DNA of 5,141 nucleotides. Origin: Desulfobulbaceae bacterium. GTDB taxonomy: Bacteria > Desulfobacterota > Desulfobulbia > Desulfobulbales > SURF-16. Positions within the stretch are counted from its first letter, which is position 1; every line of letters starts with the position of its first letter. Positions 1 through 5,037 of the stretch are shown piece after piece. The translations under genes were made by a program, and so were the position numbers. The notes below the pieces were generated by a model that searched no databases, was not told the DNA's origin, and saw only the letters and a list, made by a program, of their open reading frames with translations. The stretch is from positions 1-5,141 of the forward strand of contig JANTFJ010000218.1 of the NCBI GenBank assembly GCA_024763495.1, written 5' to 3'.

Positions 1-112
1 TGAATATCTCTATACGCTGGGGAGTAAGCTTTATGCCCGCATTTGAAAATTTTTCTTTCAAAAAATCCCTTGCTTCTGCCGGAGACATTCTATGTTCCGT
101 TTTTTTATTCAT
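1..112 (-). CDS. Fur-family transcriptional regulator, N-terminal fragment (runs off left edge)
   Basis: The minus strand encodes 37 codons from an ATG at 112-110 to the window edge. The residues GIKLTPQRIEIF (about 26-37) match the start of the winged-helix DNA-binding domain of Fur/PerR/Zur proteins, where a GxxLTPQRxxI sequence opens the first recognition-domain helices. The preceding MSPAEARDFLKEKFSNA forms the usual short leading helix. The start is supported by AAGGAA (117-122) five bases upstream. Family members are dimeric metal- or peroxide-responsive repressors of about 130-150 residues, so roughly three quarters of the gene lies outside the window. The metal-binding residues are not visible, so Fur, PerR and Zur cannot be told apart. 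It points away from the Fic remnant upstream, on the same strand. Confidence 0.8.
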   Translation of the reverse strand, partial: MNKKTEHRMSPAEARDFLKEKFSNAGIKLTPQRIEIF

Positions 113-144
113 ACAATTCCTTGTTACAATTTATTCCTAATTGC

Positions 145-173
145 AAGATACTTTAACATGCAAAAGCATACAA
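145..173 (-). promoter_or_regulatory. Possible promoter of the Fur-family gene
   Basis: On the minus strand, TTGTAT (173-168) and TATCTT (150-145) are separated by 17 bases, about 33 bases before the start codon of the Fur-family gene. The spacing is right, but both hexamers are weak matches to the sigma-70 consensus. A 9-bp palindrome TTGTTACAA (121-129) lies in the leader, next to the ribosome binding site. It could be an autoregulatory operator, but it is short and does not match a classical Fur box. Confidence 0.3.
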
Positions 174-194
174 GACTTTTTTTAGCTTTTTAAT

Positions 195-209
195 CCGGAA
201 ATCTTCCGG
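195..209. repeat. Perfect 6-bp inverted repeat (short hairpin)
   Basis: CCGGAA (195-200) and TTCCGG (204-209) are exact reverse complements around a 3-nt loop. T-rich sequence lies on the low-coordinate side of the hairpin when read on the plus strand, which is the wrong side for a plus-strand terminator. On the minus strand the following bases are A-rich. The role is unknown. Confidence 0.45.
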
Positions 210-274
210 CTATCATGACAATGCCGCATGGCTCAGCGGCCAGGATAAAAAAATAAATACCTCCTTTATTATCT

Positions 275-354
275 CCCTGTGCAAGATGTCATTGCCCCCT
301 GCCCTTTACCCAACGGTAAAATGAACCGGCCTGGACAGTTCCTATTGCACAGGG
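275..354. repeat. 80-nt structure closed by a perfect 10-bp inverted repeat
   Basis: CCCTGTGCAA (275-284) and TTGCACAGGG (345-354) are perfect reverse complements enclosing 60 bases. Inside is a second perfect hairpin, TTTACC-CAAC-GGTAAA (305-320). The layout fits a folded RNA or a small palindromic element with terminal repeats. No target duplication is evident at its edges, and I do not recognise it as a known riboswitch or small RNA. It lies just beyond the point where Fic homology stops. Confidence 0.5.
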
Positions 355-426
355 TTTGGTTTTTCAATAAAATACTCAAAATTCCGGGATAGCGAGAAAG
401 CCAGGATGTGGATCAGGAAGTATACC

Positions 427-767
427 AAGGAGAGAATGAATATCTTTAATGAGGTTTAGGCATATTGGCCTGCTTTATAATTCTTTTTCAGCATATTGCA
501 AAGCATCTCGGTAATTAATAACTTCCTCTTAGGAGATACTTCATATTCAAGTATATCATCGAGAGATGCCTGAGTCCCTTCTATGCGGGATGATAAAACC
601 GCTTCCTGAGTCATTAAAGGGCTGAGAAACAGAAGAAGGTTCTGGATATTTTCTAAAAGCCCATCAAATTTTGCCAAGGCAGAGTTGGCTTTGATGATGT
701 TTGGTAATAATGACACCCAAGCAATCTTTTTGAGAGGGAGTTTTTGTGGAATGAATGGTTTTAGCAT
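427..767 (-). pseudogene. Fic-family (AMPylator-type) gene remnant, Fic N-terminal domain only
   Basis: From an ATG at 767-765 the minus strand encodes MLKPFIPQKLPLKKIAW, then a run reading EAVLSSRIEGTQASLDDILEYE. This is the hallmark N-terminal domain of Fic proteins and includes the inhibitory S/TxxxE(G/N) motif (SSRIEG). Near 525-531 the homologous frame shifts. The new frame reads EVINYRDALQYAEKEL, meets a TAA at 477-475, and continues in the same frame as SRPICLNLIKDIHSLL down to about 427. That last stretch resembles the first helix of the Fic core. The unshifted frame ends at 456. No HPFxxGNGRxxR catalytic loop is visible, so an AMP-transferase product cannot be made. A longer reading from a TTG at 818 is possible, but it would overlap the promoter. 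The gene is probably decayed; a sequencing indel could explain the frameshift, but not the in-frame stop and the missing core together. Confidence 0.85.
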
Positions 768-770
768 TTT

Positions 771-801
771 GTATCGTATCCTTTTGTTGAAAATACGATA
801 C
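771..801. promoter_or_regulatory. Operator-like 9-bp inverted repeat at the Fic promoter
   Basis: GTATCGTAT (771-779) and ATACGATAC (793-801) are perfect reverse complements separated by 13 bases, between the -10 box and the start codon of the Fic remnant. Each arm also contains a tandem 5-mer (CGTAT twice or GATAC twice on the minus strand). Arm spacing of about two helical turns between centres suits binding of a dimeric repressor, so an operator is inferred. No candidate regulator is visible in the window. Confidence 0.45.
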
Positions 802-818
802 GAAATTAATTTTATCAA
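790..818 (-). promoter_or_regulatory. Promoter upstream of the Fic remnant
   Basis: On the minus strand, TTGATA (818-813) and TATTTT (795-790) are spaced by 17 bases, a good sigma-70 match. Transcription would start about 20 bases before the ATG at 767-765. This favours that ATG over the upstream TTG, which overlaps the -35 box. The -10 box overlaps one arm of the inverted repeat at 771-801. Confidence 0.5.
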
Positions 819-871
819 TCATTCATGATATGCAAGTTGCACATGTTTTTTTAAAAGCGAACCGAAAAATT

Positions 872-901
872 CAGCGGCAGACGCTTTTTGCCCGTCCGCT
901 G
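872..901. repeat. GC-rich bulged hairpin beside the transposase end
   Basis: CAGCG (872-876) pairs with CGCTG (897-901), and GACG (880-883) with CGTC (893-896). There is a 3-nt bulge and a 9-nt loop. A GC-rich imperfect palindrome of this size beside a REP-associated transposase resembles a REP sequence, but only one copy is visible here, so the assignment is tentative. Confidence 0.35.
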
Positions 902-906
902 GAAGT

Positions 907-976
907 TGATAAGAAATTGCTTTTTCAACAATATAGCCTCTGCAGGCTCGATTGCTGAAAAAGCAATTTCTTATCA
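907..976. repeat. 70-nt near-perfect hairpin at the 3' end of the transposase gene
   Basis: Positions 907-927 and 956-976 are perfect 21-bp reverse complements (TGATAAGAAATTGCTTTTTC at the left side). After one mismatch, CAAT (929-932) pairs with ATTG (951-954). After a 2-nt internal loop, AGCCT (935-939) pairs with AGGCT (944-948) around a CTGC tetraloop. In total 30 base pairs form within 70 bases. The stop codon of the transposase (976-974) is part of the stem. There is no T-run after it, so it is not a standard terminator. Y1 transposases act on hairpins at element ends, so it is a plausible element end, or else an mRNA-protecting 3' structure. Confidence 0.7.
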
Positions 977-1888
977 CCCACTGAGACGTTTCAGCGAATA
1001 AAGGCCGGAAAGACCTGCTATACGTACCGGAATTTTGTCAGGATTGTCGTCGGGCCTCCTGAGTTCCTGCCAGAAACTTCGGACAAACTCCCGGCTGCCG
1101 ATAATACCGCTGTCGGTAAAATATCTGGTCTTTGCAAGAAAACGATCCGTACTGCCTGGGACAAATTTCTTTTTTACCTCCCTGGAGGCAGCTTCCGGAT
1201 TTATGCTCTGCAACTTATCACTTTTCAGGCCCCCCGCCTCATATACAAATCGTCTGTATCGGGCAAGACGTTCATCTGAACTTAACCCCACGCAGTCTTC
1301 AAGCCCGAAATCAAGGGAAAGGAATCGATCTCTGTTACCGGTCTGGATGTGCCGGCCAAGTCCGTTCCATCGATATTCATCAGGTGTCTCAACAAGGCCC
1401 GCGCGTACCGGATTCAGGTCAACATACGCCAGCAGATTGATAAGGGTCTCACCGTTCTCTACGAGAACGCTTTTAAATCTGTCGCACCAGAAAAATCCTC
1501 TGCGATTATGTTTTTTATTGTAATATCGGGAAAAGCCCTGCTTTATCTCCTTCATGAATTCAGAAAGCTTTTCCCATTTCCCCTTTAACAGGGGAATCCG
1601 GCCGGGCATAAGGACCTTTTTATCACCGTGGTACCGTATAAATCTTTCCTTGATATTCTCATCTGAATATTTAGAGCCTGTATGCATGCGTACCACGAGA
1701 TGAAAATGGTTGCCCATGAGGCAAAAGGTAAGAATTTCAGCAAAGTATACAGAGCTAAGATGCCTGATATGCTGCATCAGATAATCCTTTTCAGCGTCTC
1801 CAATGACAAACCCATCCAGTGCTGTGCGGGACATAACGTGATAAACCGCCGTCTCTCCTTCAACTATCATACGTGCCTTACGTGGCAT
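974..1888 (-). CDS. REP-associated tyrosine transposase (RAYT, Y1/HUH family)
   Basis: This is a 304-residue protein of the TnpA-REP group related to IS200/IS605 transposases. These are single-strand DNA endonucleases that use a tyrosine nucleophile and a metal held by an HUH motif. MPRKAR and YHVMSR (16-21) open the Y1 fold. GNHFHLVVRM (59-68) holds the HUH histidines 61 and 63. RYYNKKHNRRGFFW (121-134) holds the expected nucleophilic tyrosine (122 or 123), and LLAYVDLNPVRAGLV (152-166) is the family signature. A C-terminal RYFTDSGIIGSREFV (255-269) also occurs in long RAYTs. AAGGAGAT lies directly upstream of the ATG at 1888. All catalytic motifs are intact, so it may be active. RAYTs usually sit as single domesticated copies acting on short palindromes. 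I see no IS605 TnpB partner. Confidence 0.93.
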   Translation of the reverse strand: MPRKARMIVEGETAVYHVMSRTALDGFVIGDAEKDYLMQHIRHLSSVYFAEILTFCLMGNHFHLVVRMHTGSKYSDENIKERFIRYHGDKKVLMPGRIPLLKGKWEKLSEFMKEIKQGFSRYYNKKHNRRGFFWCDRFKSVLVENGETLINLLAYVDLNPVRAGLVETPDEYRWNGLGRHIQTGNRDRFLSLDFGLEDCVGLSSDERLARYRRFVYEAGGLKSDKLQSINPEAASREVKKKFVPGSTDRFLAKTRYFTDSGIIGSREFVRSFWQELRRPDDNPDKIPVRIAGLSGLYSLKRLSG

Positions 1889-1951
1889 GAGAATCTCCTT
1901 GTATCAATGCAATTATCAAATACTGAGGGTATGACTTTAGTTAACATAATG

Positions 1952-1980
1952 ACAATATCTGCGGGGCAACACGATGTCAA
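1952..1980 (-). promoter_or_regulatory. Promoter of the transposase gene
   Basis: On the minus strand, a perfect -35 TTGACA (1980-1975) is followed after 17 bases by TATTGT (1957-1952), about 64 bases upstream of the transposase ATG. The -35 box directly follows the AAGGGGACAGG-containing block (1991-2001), so the element's own end sequence appears to supply the promoter. Confidence 0.6.
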
Positions 1981-2087
1981 GTATAATTCGCCTGTCCCCT
2001 TGTTCTTCCTATACGTAAAGAGCGAAACATAATTTCATCGTGGTATGCGCTGCATAATGAGCCAAAAGCAGATTTGACCCCTTTTTT
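1975..2087 (-). mobile_element. Probable upstream end sequences of the RAYT element
   Basis: Two similar minus-strand sequences lie upstream of the transposase: AAGGGGACAGGCGAATTATA (2001-1982) and AAAAAAGGGGTCAAATCTGC (2087-2068). Both contain AAGGGG(A/T)CA. From memory, sequences of this GGGG(A/T)CA style recur beside Y1 transposase genes in many proteobacterial genomes, so I infer they mark the element's boundary. The exact ends cannot be fixed from one copy. Confidence 0.4.
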
Positions 2088-2623
2088 CTCTCAAGTCATT
2101 TTACAGTGCAACAAAAAAGATGCTTTATCCGAACAATTATTAATAACAGCGTGTTCTCAAAATAACATGTCTATAGTAATAGATCTATATCTTGCATATT
2201 GTTCAATAAACAACACGACATAGAGTAACAATACTTTATACCGTGCTGTTTCCAAAAGCGCAATCCATATTGGTGCAACCAAAAAGGTGCTATGATAATT
2301 CTTGTATTTCAGTTAGTTAGATAACCATCACCCTGTTTTTGTTTTTCCCTGTCTTTATGTATCATGAAAAGAATCCCCTTTTCTTTAATTTCCGTTTTCT
2401 TTCTTTTGGTTATTTTTTAAAAATAAAATATAAACCTTTTATTACAGATAGTTAAAAATAAAAGTGCGGCCATGCCTGTTCCAGGTACGTAAAATGCTTT
2501 TACTTATTTCATTATCAACTTGATGAATTCGTAAAAAGTCCTGTTTTAGTTACAATGACACAACATATCATGGCATCGACATGAAGTGCCATTTTATATA
2601 GTGATATTCCTGGATTATGGCTC
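2033..2623. other. AT-rich intergenic region upstream of the signalling locus
   Basis: I see no supported gene in these roughly 590 bases. Visible structures are the 13-bp palindrome TTGGTGCAACCAA (2270-2282) and the AT palindrome TTATTTTTTAAAAATAA (2410-2426). There is also a 12-bp direct repeat TTAAAAATAAAA (2417-2428 and 2452-2463) and adjacent dyads at 2475-2503. A hairpin ATGGCA-11-TGCCAT (2570-2592) is followed by a short T-rich run. A TACAAT (2551-2556) could be a -10 box for the downstream genes, with only a weak TTCGTA 17 bases before it. Confidence 0.5.
2475..2503. promoter_or_regulatory. Two adjacent small dyads, possible operators
   Basis: CCTG-TTC-CAGG (2475-2485) is followed four bases later by GTAAAA-TGC-TTTTAC (2489-2503), both perfect. 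They lie about 300 bases before the first gene of the signalling locus. Binding by a regulator is only a possibility; short AT-rich dyads arise often by chance. Confidence 0.25.
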
Positions 2624-2631
2624 ATTTGTTC

Positions 2632-2750
2632 GTAAATATTCGACTAAAAAAAATTATACAGGATTAACAGGATGTTCAGGATTTTTTTACAAAAATATCC
2701 TGCTAATCCTGTCTGAAAATATAATATTTGAAAGCTATCCGAACATTTAC
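2632..2750. mobile_element. MITE-like element, copy 1 (119 bp)
   Basis: The element begins GTAAATATTCG and ends CGAACATTTAC, imperfect terminal inverted repeats with one mismatch in 11. It is flanked by the direct repeat ATTTGTTC at 2624-2631 and 2751-2758, extendable to nine bases with the next G. This is a classical target duplication and supports transposition as a unit. The core holds a 16-bp stem with one mismatch, ACAGGATTAACAGGAT (2658-2673) against ATCCTGCTAATCCTGT (2697-2712). It has no coding capacity, so a transposase encoded elsewhere must have moved it. The second copy is at 4847-4967. A perfect TATAAT (2720-2725) faces the downstream gene but lacks a convincing -35. Confidence 0.85.
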
Positions 2751-2794
2751 ATTTGTTCGACTTTTCACGAATGCATCAATATTAAGAGGGAACC

Positions 2795-3262
2795 ATGATA
2801 AAACATTATATATCATCCATTCTGCTTTGCCTGTTTTTTCTGTTCCTGCTGGAACCGGGAAACTGCTATGCCCTCCAGAGCCACGGCGCTGAGGAGGGGC
2901 TTTATGTCCACCAGATGGCTCATGTTCTTTTTATGGCTTCCCTGGCCTACCTTTACTGGCATACTCGCATCACAGAGGGTCTGGCCGGCAGAGGTTGGCG
3001 CTATCTTCGGCTTTTCTGTATCTTCTTTTTCTGCTGGAACCTGGTAGCCTTTGTCGGTCATAGTGCCGCAAGCGCCCTGCATACACAGGATATAATTGGG
3101 CAGGGCACATGGCATGCCCGGCTTCTATTGCCACTTGGCAAGCTTAAAATCTTCTACTATCTGGCAAAGATGGATCATTTCTTCTCCGTACCGGCTCTTT
3201 TTTTTCTTTTTCTCAGTCTGCGCACCTTTTATCGTGATGCAGAGGGAGGAGAAAAAACATGA
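2795..3262 (+). CDS. Small His-rich membrane protein, probable partner of the adjacent histidine kinase
   Basis: This is a 155-residue protein of unknown family. The N-terminus (1-26, MIKHYISSILLCLFFLFLLE then CYA) looks like a signal peptide or first membrane anchor. Three hydrophobic stretches follow, at about 38-54, 70-90 and 127-143. Histidines 39, 43, 56, 89, 96, 107 and 128 lie in or near the membrane segments (for example HQMAH at 39-43), a pattern compatible with heme or metal binding, although this is inference. The ATG at 2795 is preceded by AGAGGG. Its TGA overlaps the ATG of the kinase gene in an ATGA, so translation is probably coupled and the two proteins likely act in one membrane complex. 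The MITE copy 1 ends 44 bases upstream and may separate the gene from its original promoter. Confidence 0.75.
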   Translation: MIKHYISSILLCLFFLFLLEPGNCYALQSHGAEEGLYVHQMAHVLFMASLAYLYWHTRITEGLAGRGWRYLRLFCIFFFCWNLVAFVGHSAASALHTQDIIGQGTWHARLLLPLGKLKIFYYLAKMDHFFSVPALFFLFLSLRTFYRDAEGGEKT

Positions 3263-4812
3263 ACTCCATCCCCCTTGCTCCCACCATTATTGTTGATCTT
3301 ATAGGCTCAAGCCTCTCCATCATCCTCACCTTTCTCAGCCTGCATTATGCCTACCTGCTCACTAAACGGCAGCCGGATAATTTTCTATGGGGATTCCTCT
3401 TCTATTTTACCCTGGCCATGGCTTTTTTTGCCATTTCACGTGGCATTGGTCATATAATCGGCCAGTTTCTCGAATTAAGCGGTCGGGGTTATATCTGGCA
3501 TAAGCTCCTGCCCTACTCCGGCGGTTTCAATACACTTCTTATGATCTCGGCTGCAGCAGTCACCATATATTATCACCGGGCTCTGGCCGCCTACAAGGCA
3601 CTGCGCAGGGAAACAAAAAAGCTGGAGGCAGCAAATGCCCGCCTGGAACAGAGCGCCCAGCACCTCCAGGACATGAACAATGCACTGGAGGAAATGGTTG
3701 AGGAGCGCACTCGGGATCTCTCGGAATCAGAAAAAAAATTCCGTAATTTTTTTGAGAACTCAAGGGACATGGTATATTTCTGCCATACCAGTGGCGAAAT
3801 ATCCGATATCAATCCCAGCGGCCTGAAGATGCTGGGACTCATAGAAAAACCCGCCGAATTTAATCTTTTTTCTTTCTTCAAACATAAAAAAGACATCGAA
3901 CATTACAGTAAGGCCATGCGCACCAGGGGTTTTATCAGCGATTTTGAGGTGGAAACAGCCTGCGCTGACGGCACTACCCGCTACATGATCTTTTCCTCAA
4001 ACGCCCTGAAAGATGAAGAAGGCAGGAATTACGGCTGTGAGGGCGTTGCCAAGGACATGACAAAACTGCGCACCATGACAGAACAGCTACTGAGCCAGGA
4101 AAAAATGGCCTCGGTAGGACAGATGGCTGCGGGCGTGGCCCATGAGATCAACACTCCCCTGGGTATTATCCTTGGCTATGCCCAGCTCATGAAGGATGAT
4201 TTCAACAAGGGGGATGAGGTATATGAGAATCTTGAGGTAATTGAACGTCAGACCAAGGCATGCCGAAAGATAGTGGCTGATCTTCTCAAGTTCTCACGGC
4301 AATCGGAGAGCAGCCGTGCAGAATTTGATCTTAACGAGATCATAGAGGATGTTCTGGCTGTCTCCGAGCATAATCTTAATATCAATCATATCCAGGTAAA
4401 ACGGGAACTGACCCCCGATATTCCCAGGATTATGGGTGATACTGAAAAGATGCGCCAGGTCATGGTCAATCTTGTAACTAATGCCGGACATGCCATGGGA
4501 GATGGGGGCGAAATCCGCATTATAACCGGCTATGACCAGGAAAAAAACGAAGTCAAGGCACGTATAGAGGACAATGGGACAGGCATTCCCGATGATATAA
4601 AGTCAAAAATATTTGACCCGTTTTTTACAACAAAACCTGTTGGAAAAGGCACGGGGCTGGGTCTGTCCGTGACCTATGGCATTATACAGGACCATGACGG
4701 CACGATCACAGTGGAAAGCCCTGTCAGACAGGAGGGCAGTGACGCAAAGCACCAGGGTACCGCGTTTGAGATACACCTGCCGGTAGCAACTGAAACGGAA
4801 ACTGTTTCATAA
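3259..4812 (+). CDS. Membrane-bound PAS sensor histidine kinase
   Basis: This 517-residue protein is a two-component sensor kinase. Membrane segments lie at about 9-34, 43-62 and 87-105, with histidines 29, 65 and 81 in or between them. A coiled coil (about 113-157) leads to a PAS domain (about 158-275). The dimerisation domain has the phosphoacceptor His295 in GVAHEINTPLGIILGYAQLM. The ATPase domain shows the N box (NLVTNA, 404-409), G1 (DNGTGI, 438-443), F box (FDPFFTTK, 452-459) and G2 (GKGTGLGL, 462-469), so it should be catalytically competent. The motifs resemble NtrB/ZraS-type kinases. The ATG lies in the ATGA overlap with the upstream gene, behind AGGGAGGAG. The signal is unknown; no periplasmic sensor domain is present, so sensing is probably within the membrane, by the partner protein, or by PAS. 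Confidence 0.95.
   Translation: MNSIPLAPTIIVDLIGSSLSIILTFLSLHYAYLLTKRQPDNFLWGFLFYFTLAMAFFAISRGIGHIIGQFLELSGRGYIWHKLLPYSGGFNTLLMISAAAVTIYYHRALAAYKALRRETKKLEAANARLEQSAQHLQDMNNALEEMVEERTRDLSESEKKFRNFFENSRDMVYFCHTSGEISDINPSGLKMLGLIEKPAEFNLFSFFKHKKDIEHYSKAMRTRGFISDFEVETACADGTTRYMIFSSNALKDEEGRNYGCEGVAKDMTKLRTMTEQLLSQEKMASVGQMAAGVAHEINTPLGIILGYAQLMKDDFNKGDEVYENLEVIERQTKACRKIVADLLKFSRQSESSRAEFDLNEIIEDVLAVSEHNLNINHIQVKRELTPDIPRIMGDTEKMRQVMVNLVTNAGHAMGDGGEIRIITGYDQEKNEVKARIEDNGTGIPDDIKSKIFDPFFTTKPVGKGTGLGLSVTYGIIQDHDGTITVESPVRQEGSDAKHQGTAFEIHLPVATETETVS
4791..4809. repeat. Perfect 6-bp hairpin at the kinase stop codon
   Basis: TGAAAC (4791-4796) and GTTTCA (4804-4809) are exact reverse complements around a 7-nt loop, ending at the TAA of the kinase gene. 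No T-run follows, so it is probably not an intrinsic terminator. The codons read ETETVS, so the repeat is also explained by coding. Confidence 0.35.
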
Positions 4813-4846
4813 ATGAACATACAGACACTGGATGTACACAATTAAC

Positions 4847-4967
4847 GTAAATATTCGACTAAAAAAAATTAGACAGGATTAGCAGGATATTTTTGTAAAA
4901 AGAAATCCTGAACATCCTGTTAATCCTGTCTGAAAACATAATATTTGAAAGCTATCCGAACATTTAC
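4847..4967. mobile_element. MITE-like element, copy 2 (121 bp), hairpin core inverted relative to copy 1
   Basis: The same GTAAATATTCG and CGAACATTTAC ends as copy 1 are flanked by CAATTAAC at 4839-4846 and 4968-4975. The duplication can be extended to nine bases with the following G. The target duplication differs from that of copy 1, so the two inserted separately. The first 25 bases and the last ~34 bases match copy 1 in the same orientation. The core, however, matches its reverse complement: 18-bp arms with one mismatch (4871-4888 and 4914-4931) and a loop containing the A-rich strand. The element sits between the kinase and the response regulator gene, where its hairpin would be transcribed if the genes share a message. 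Confidence 0.85.
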
Positions 4968-5037
4968 CAATTAACGATGCAAATTCCATTAATATTAAGT
5001 TGTTGGATAAACTCATACACTTACCAAGGAGGATTTA

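Larger units (their letters stand above)
113..426. other. Gene-poor region with several small dyads
   Basis: No convincing gene is visible between the Fur-family gene and the end of recognisable Fic homology. Perfect short dyads are present: CCGGAA-ATC-TTCCGG (195-209), GCCGC-8-GCGGC (223-240), and the larger structure at 275-354. None is followed by a T-run that would make it a clear terminator. A minus-strand AGGAGGT sits at 260-266 but has no start codon at a usable distance. Confidence 0.5.

Noticed and set aside
339..426. A minus-strand frame of about 29 codons ending FEYFIEKPNPVQ, downstream of the Fic remnant
   Set aside because: It is short, has no start or ribosome site, and its faint likeness to Fic sequence is not enough to call a gene fragment.
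824..851. Intrinsic terminator at a CATG/TGC stem followed by T residues on the plus strand
   Set aside because: The stem is short, bulged and weak, and no plus-strand gene ends nearby.
1035..2032. Plus-strand open frames of 79-162 codons across the transposase region
   Set aside because: They lie mostly opposite the well-supported minus-strand transposase, have no recognisable domains and lack good ribosome sites.
2658..2712. CRISPR-like repeats suggested by the recurring CAGGAT units
   Set aside because: The units form opposing arms of one hairpin and there are no regularly spaced direct repeats with unique spacers.
2586..2798. A 70-codon plus-strand frame ending at the small membrane protein gene
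   Set aside because: It runs through MITE copy 1 including both terminal repeats and its hairpin, and has no ribosome site or family similarity.
2813..3896. Minus-strand frames opposite the membrane protein and the kinase
   Set aside because: They are antisense shadows of two convincing plus-strand genes and show no domain features.
2624..4976. The two elements forming a composite transposon that carries the kinase genes
   Set aside because: Each copy has its own, different target duplication, which indicates two independent insertions. A composite would share one duplication at the outer ends only.
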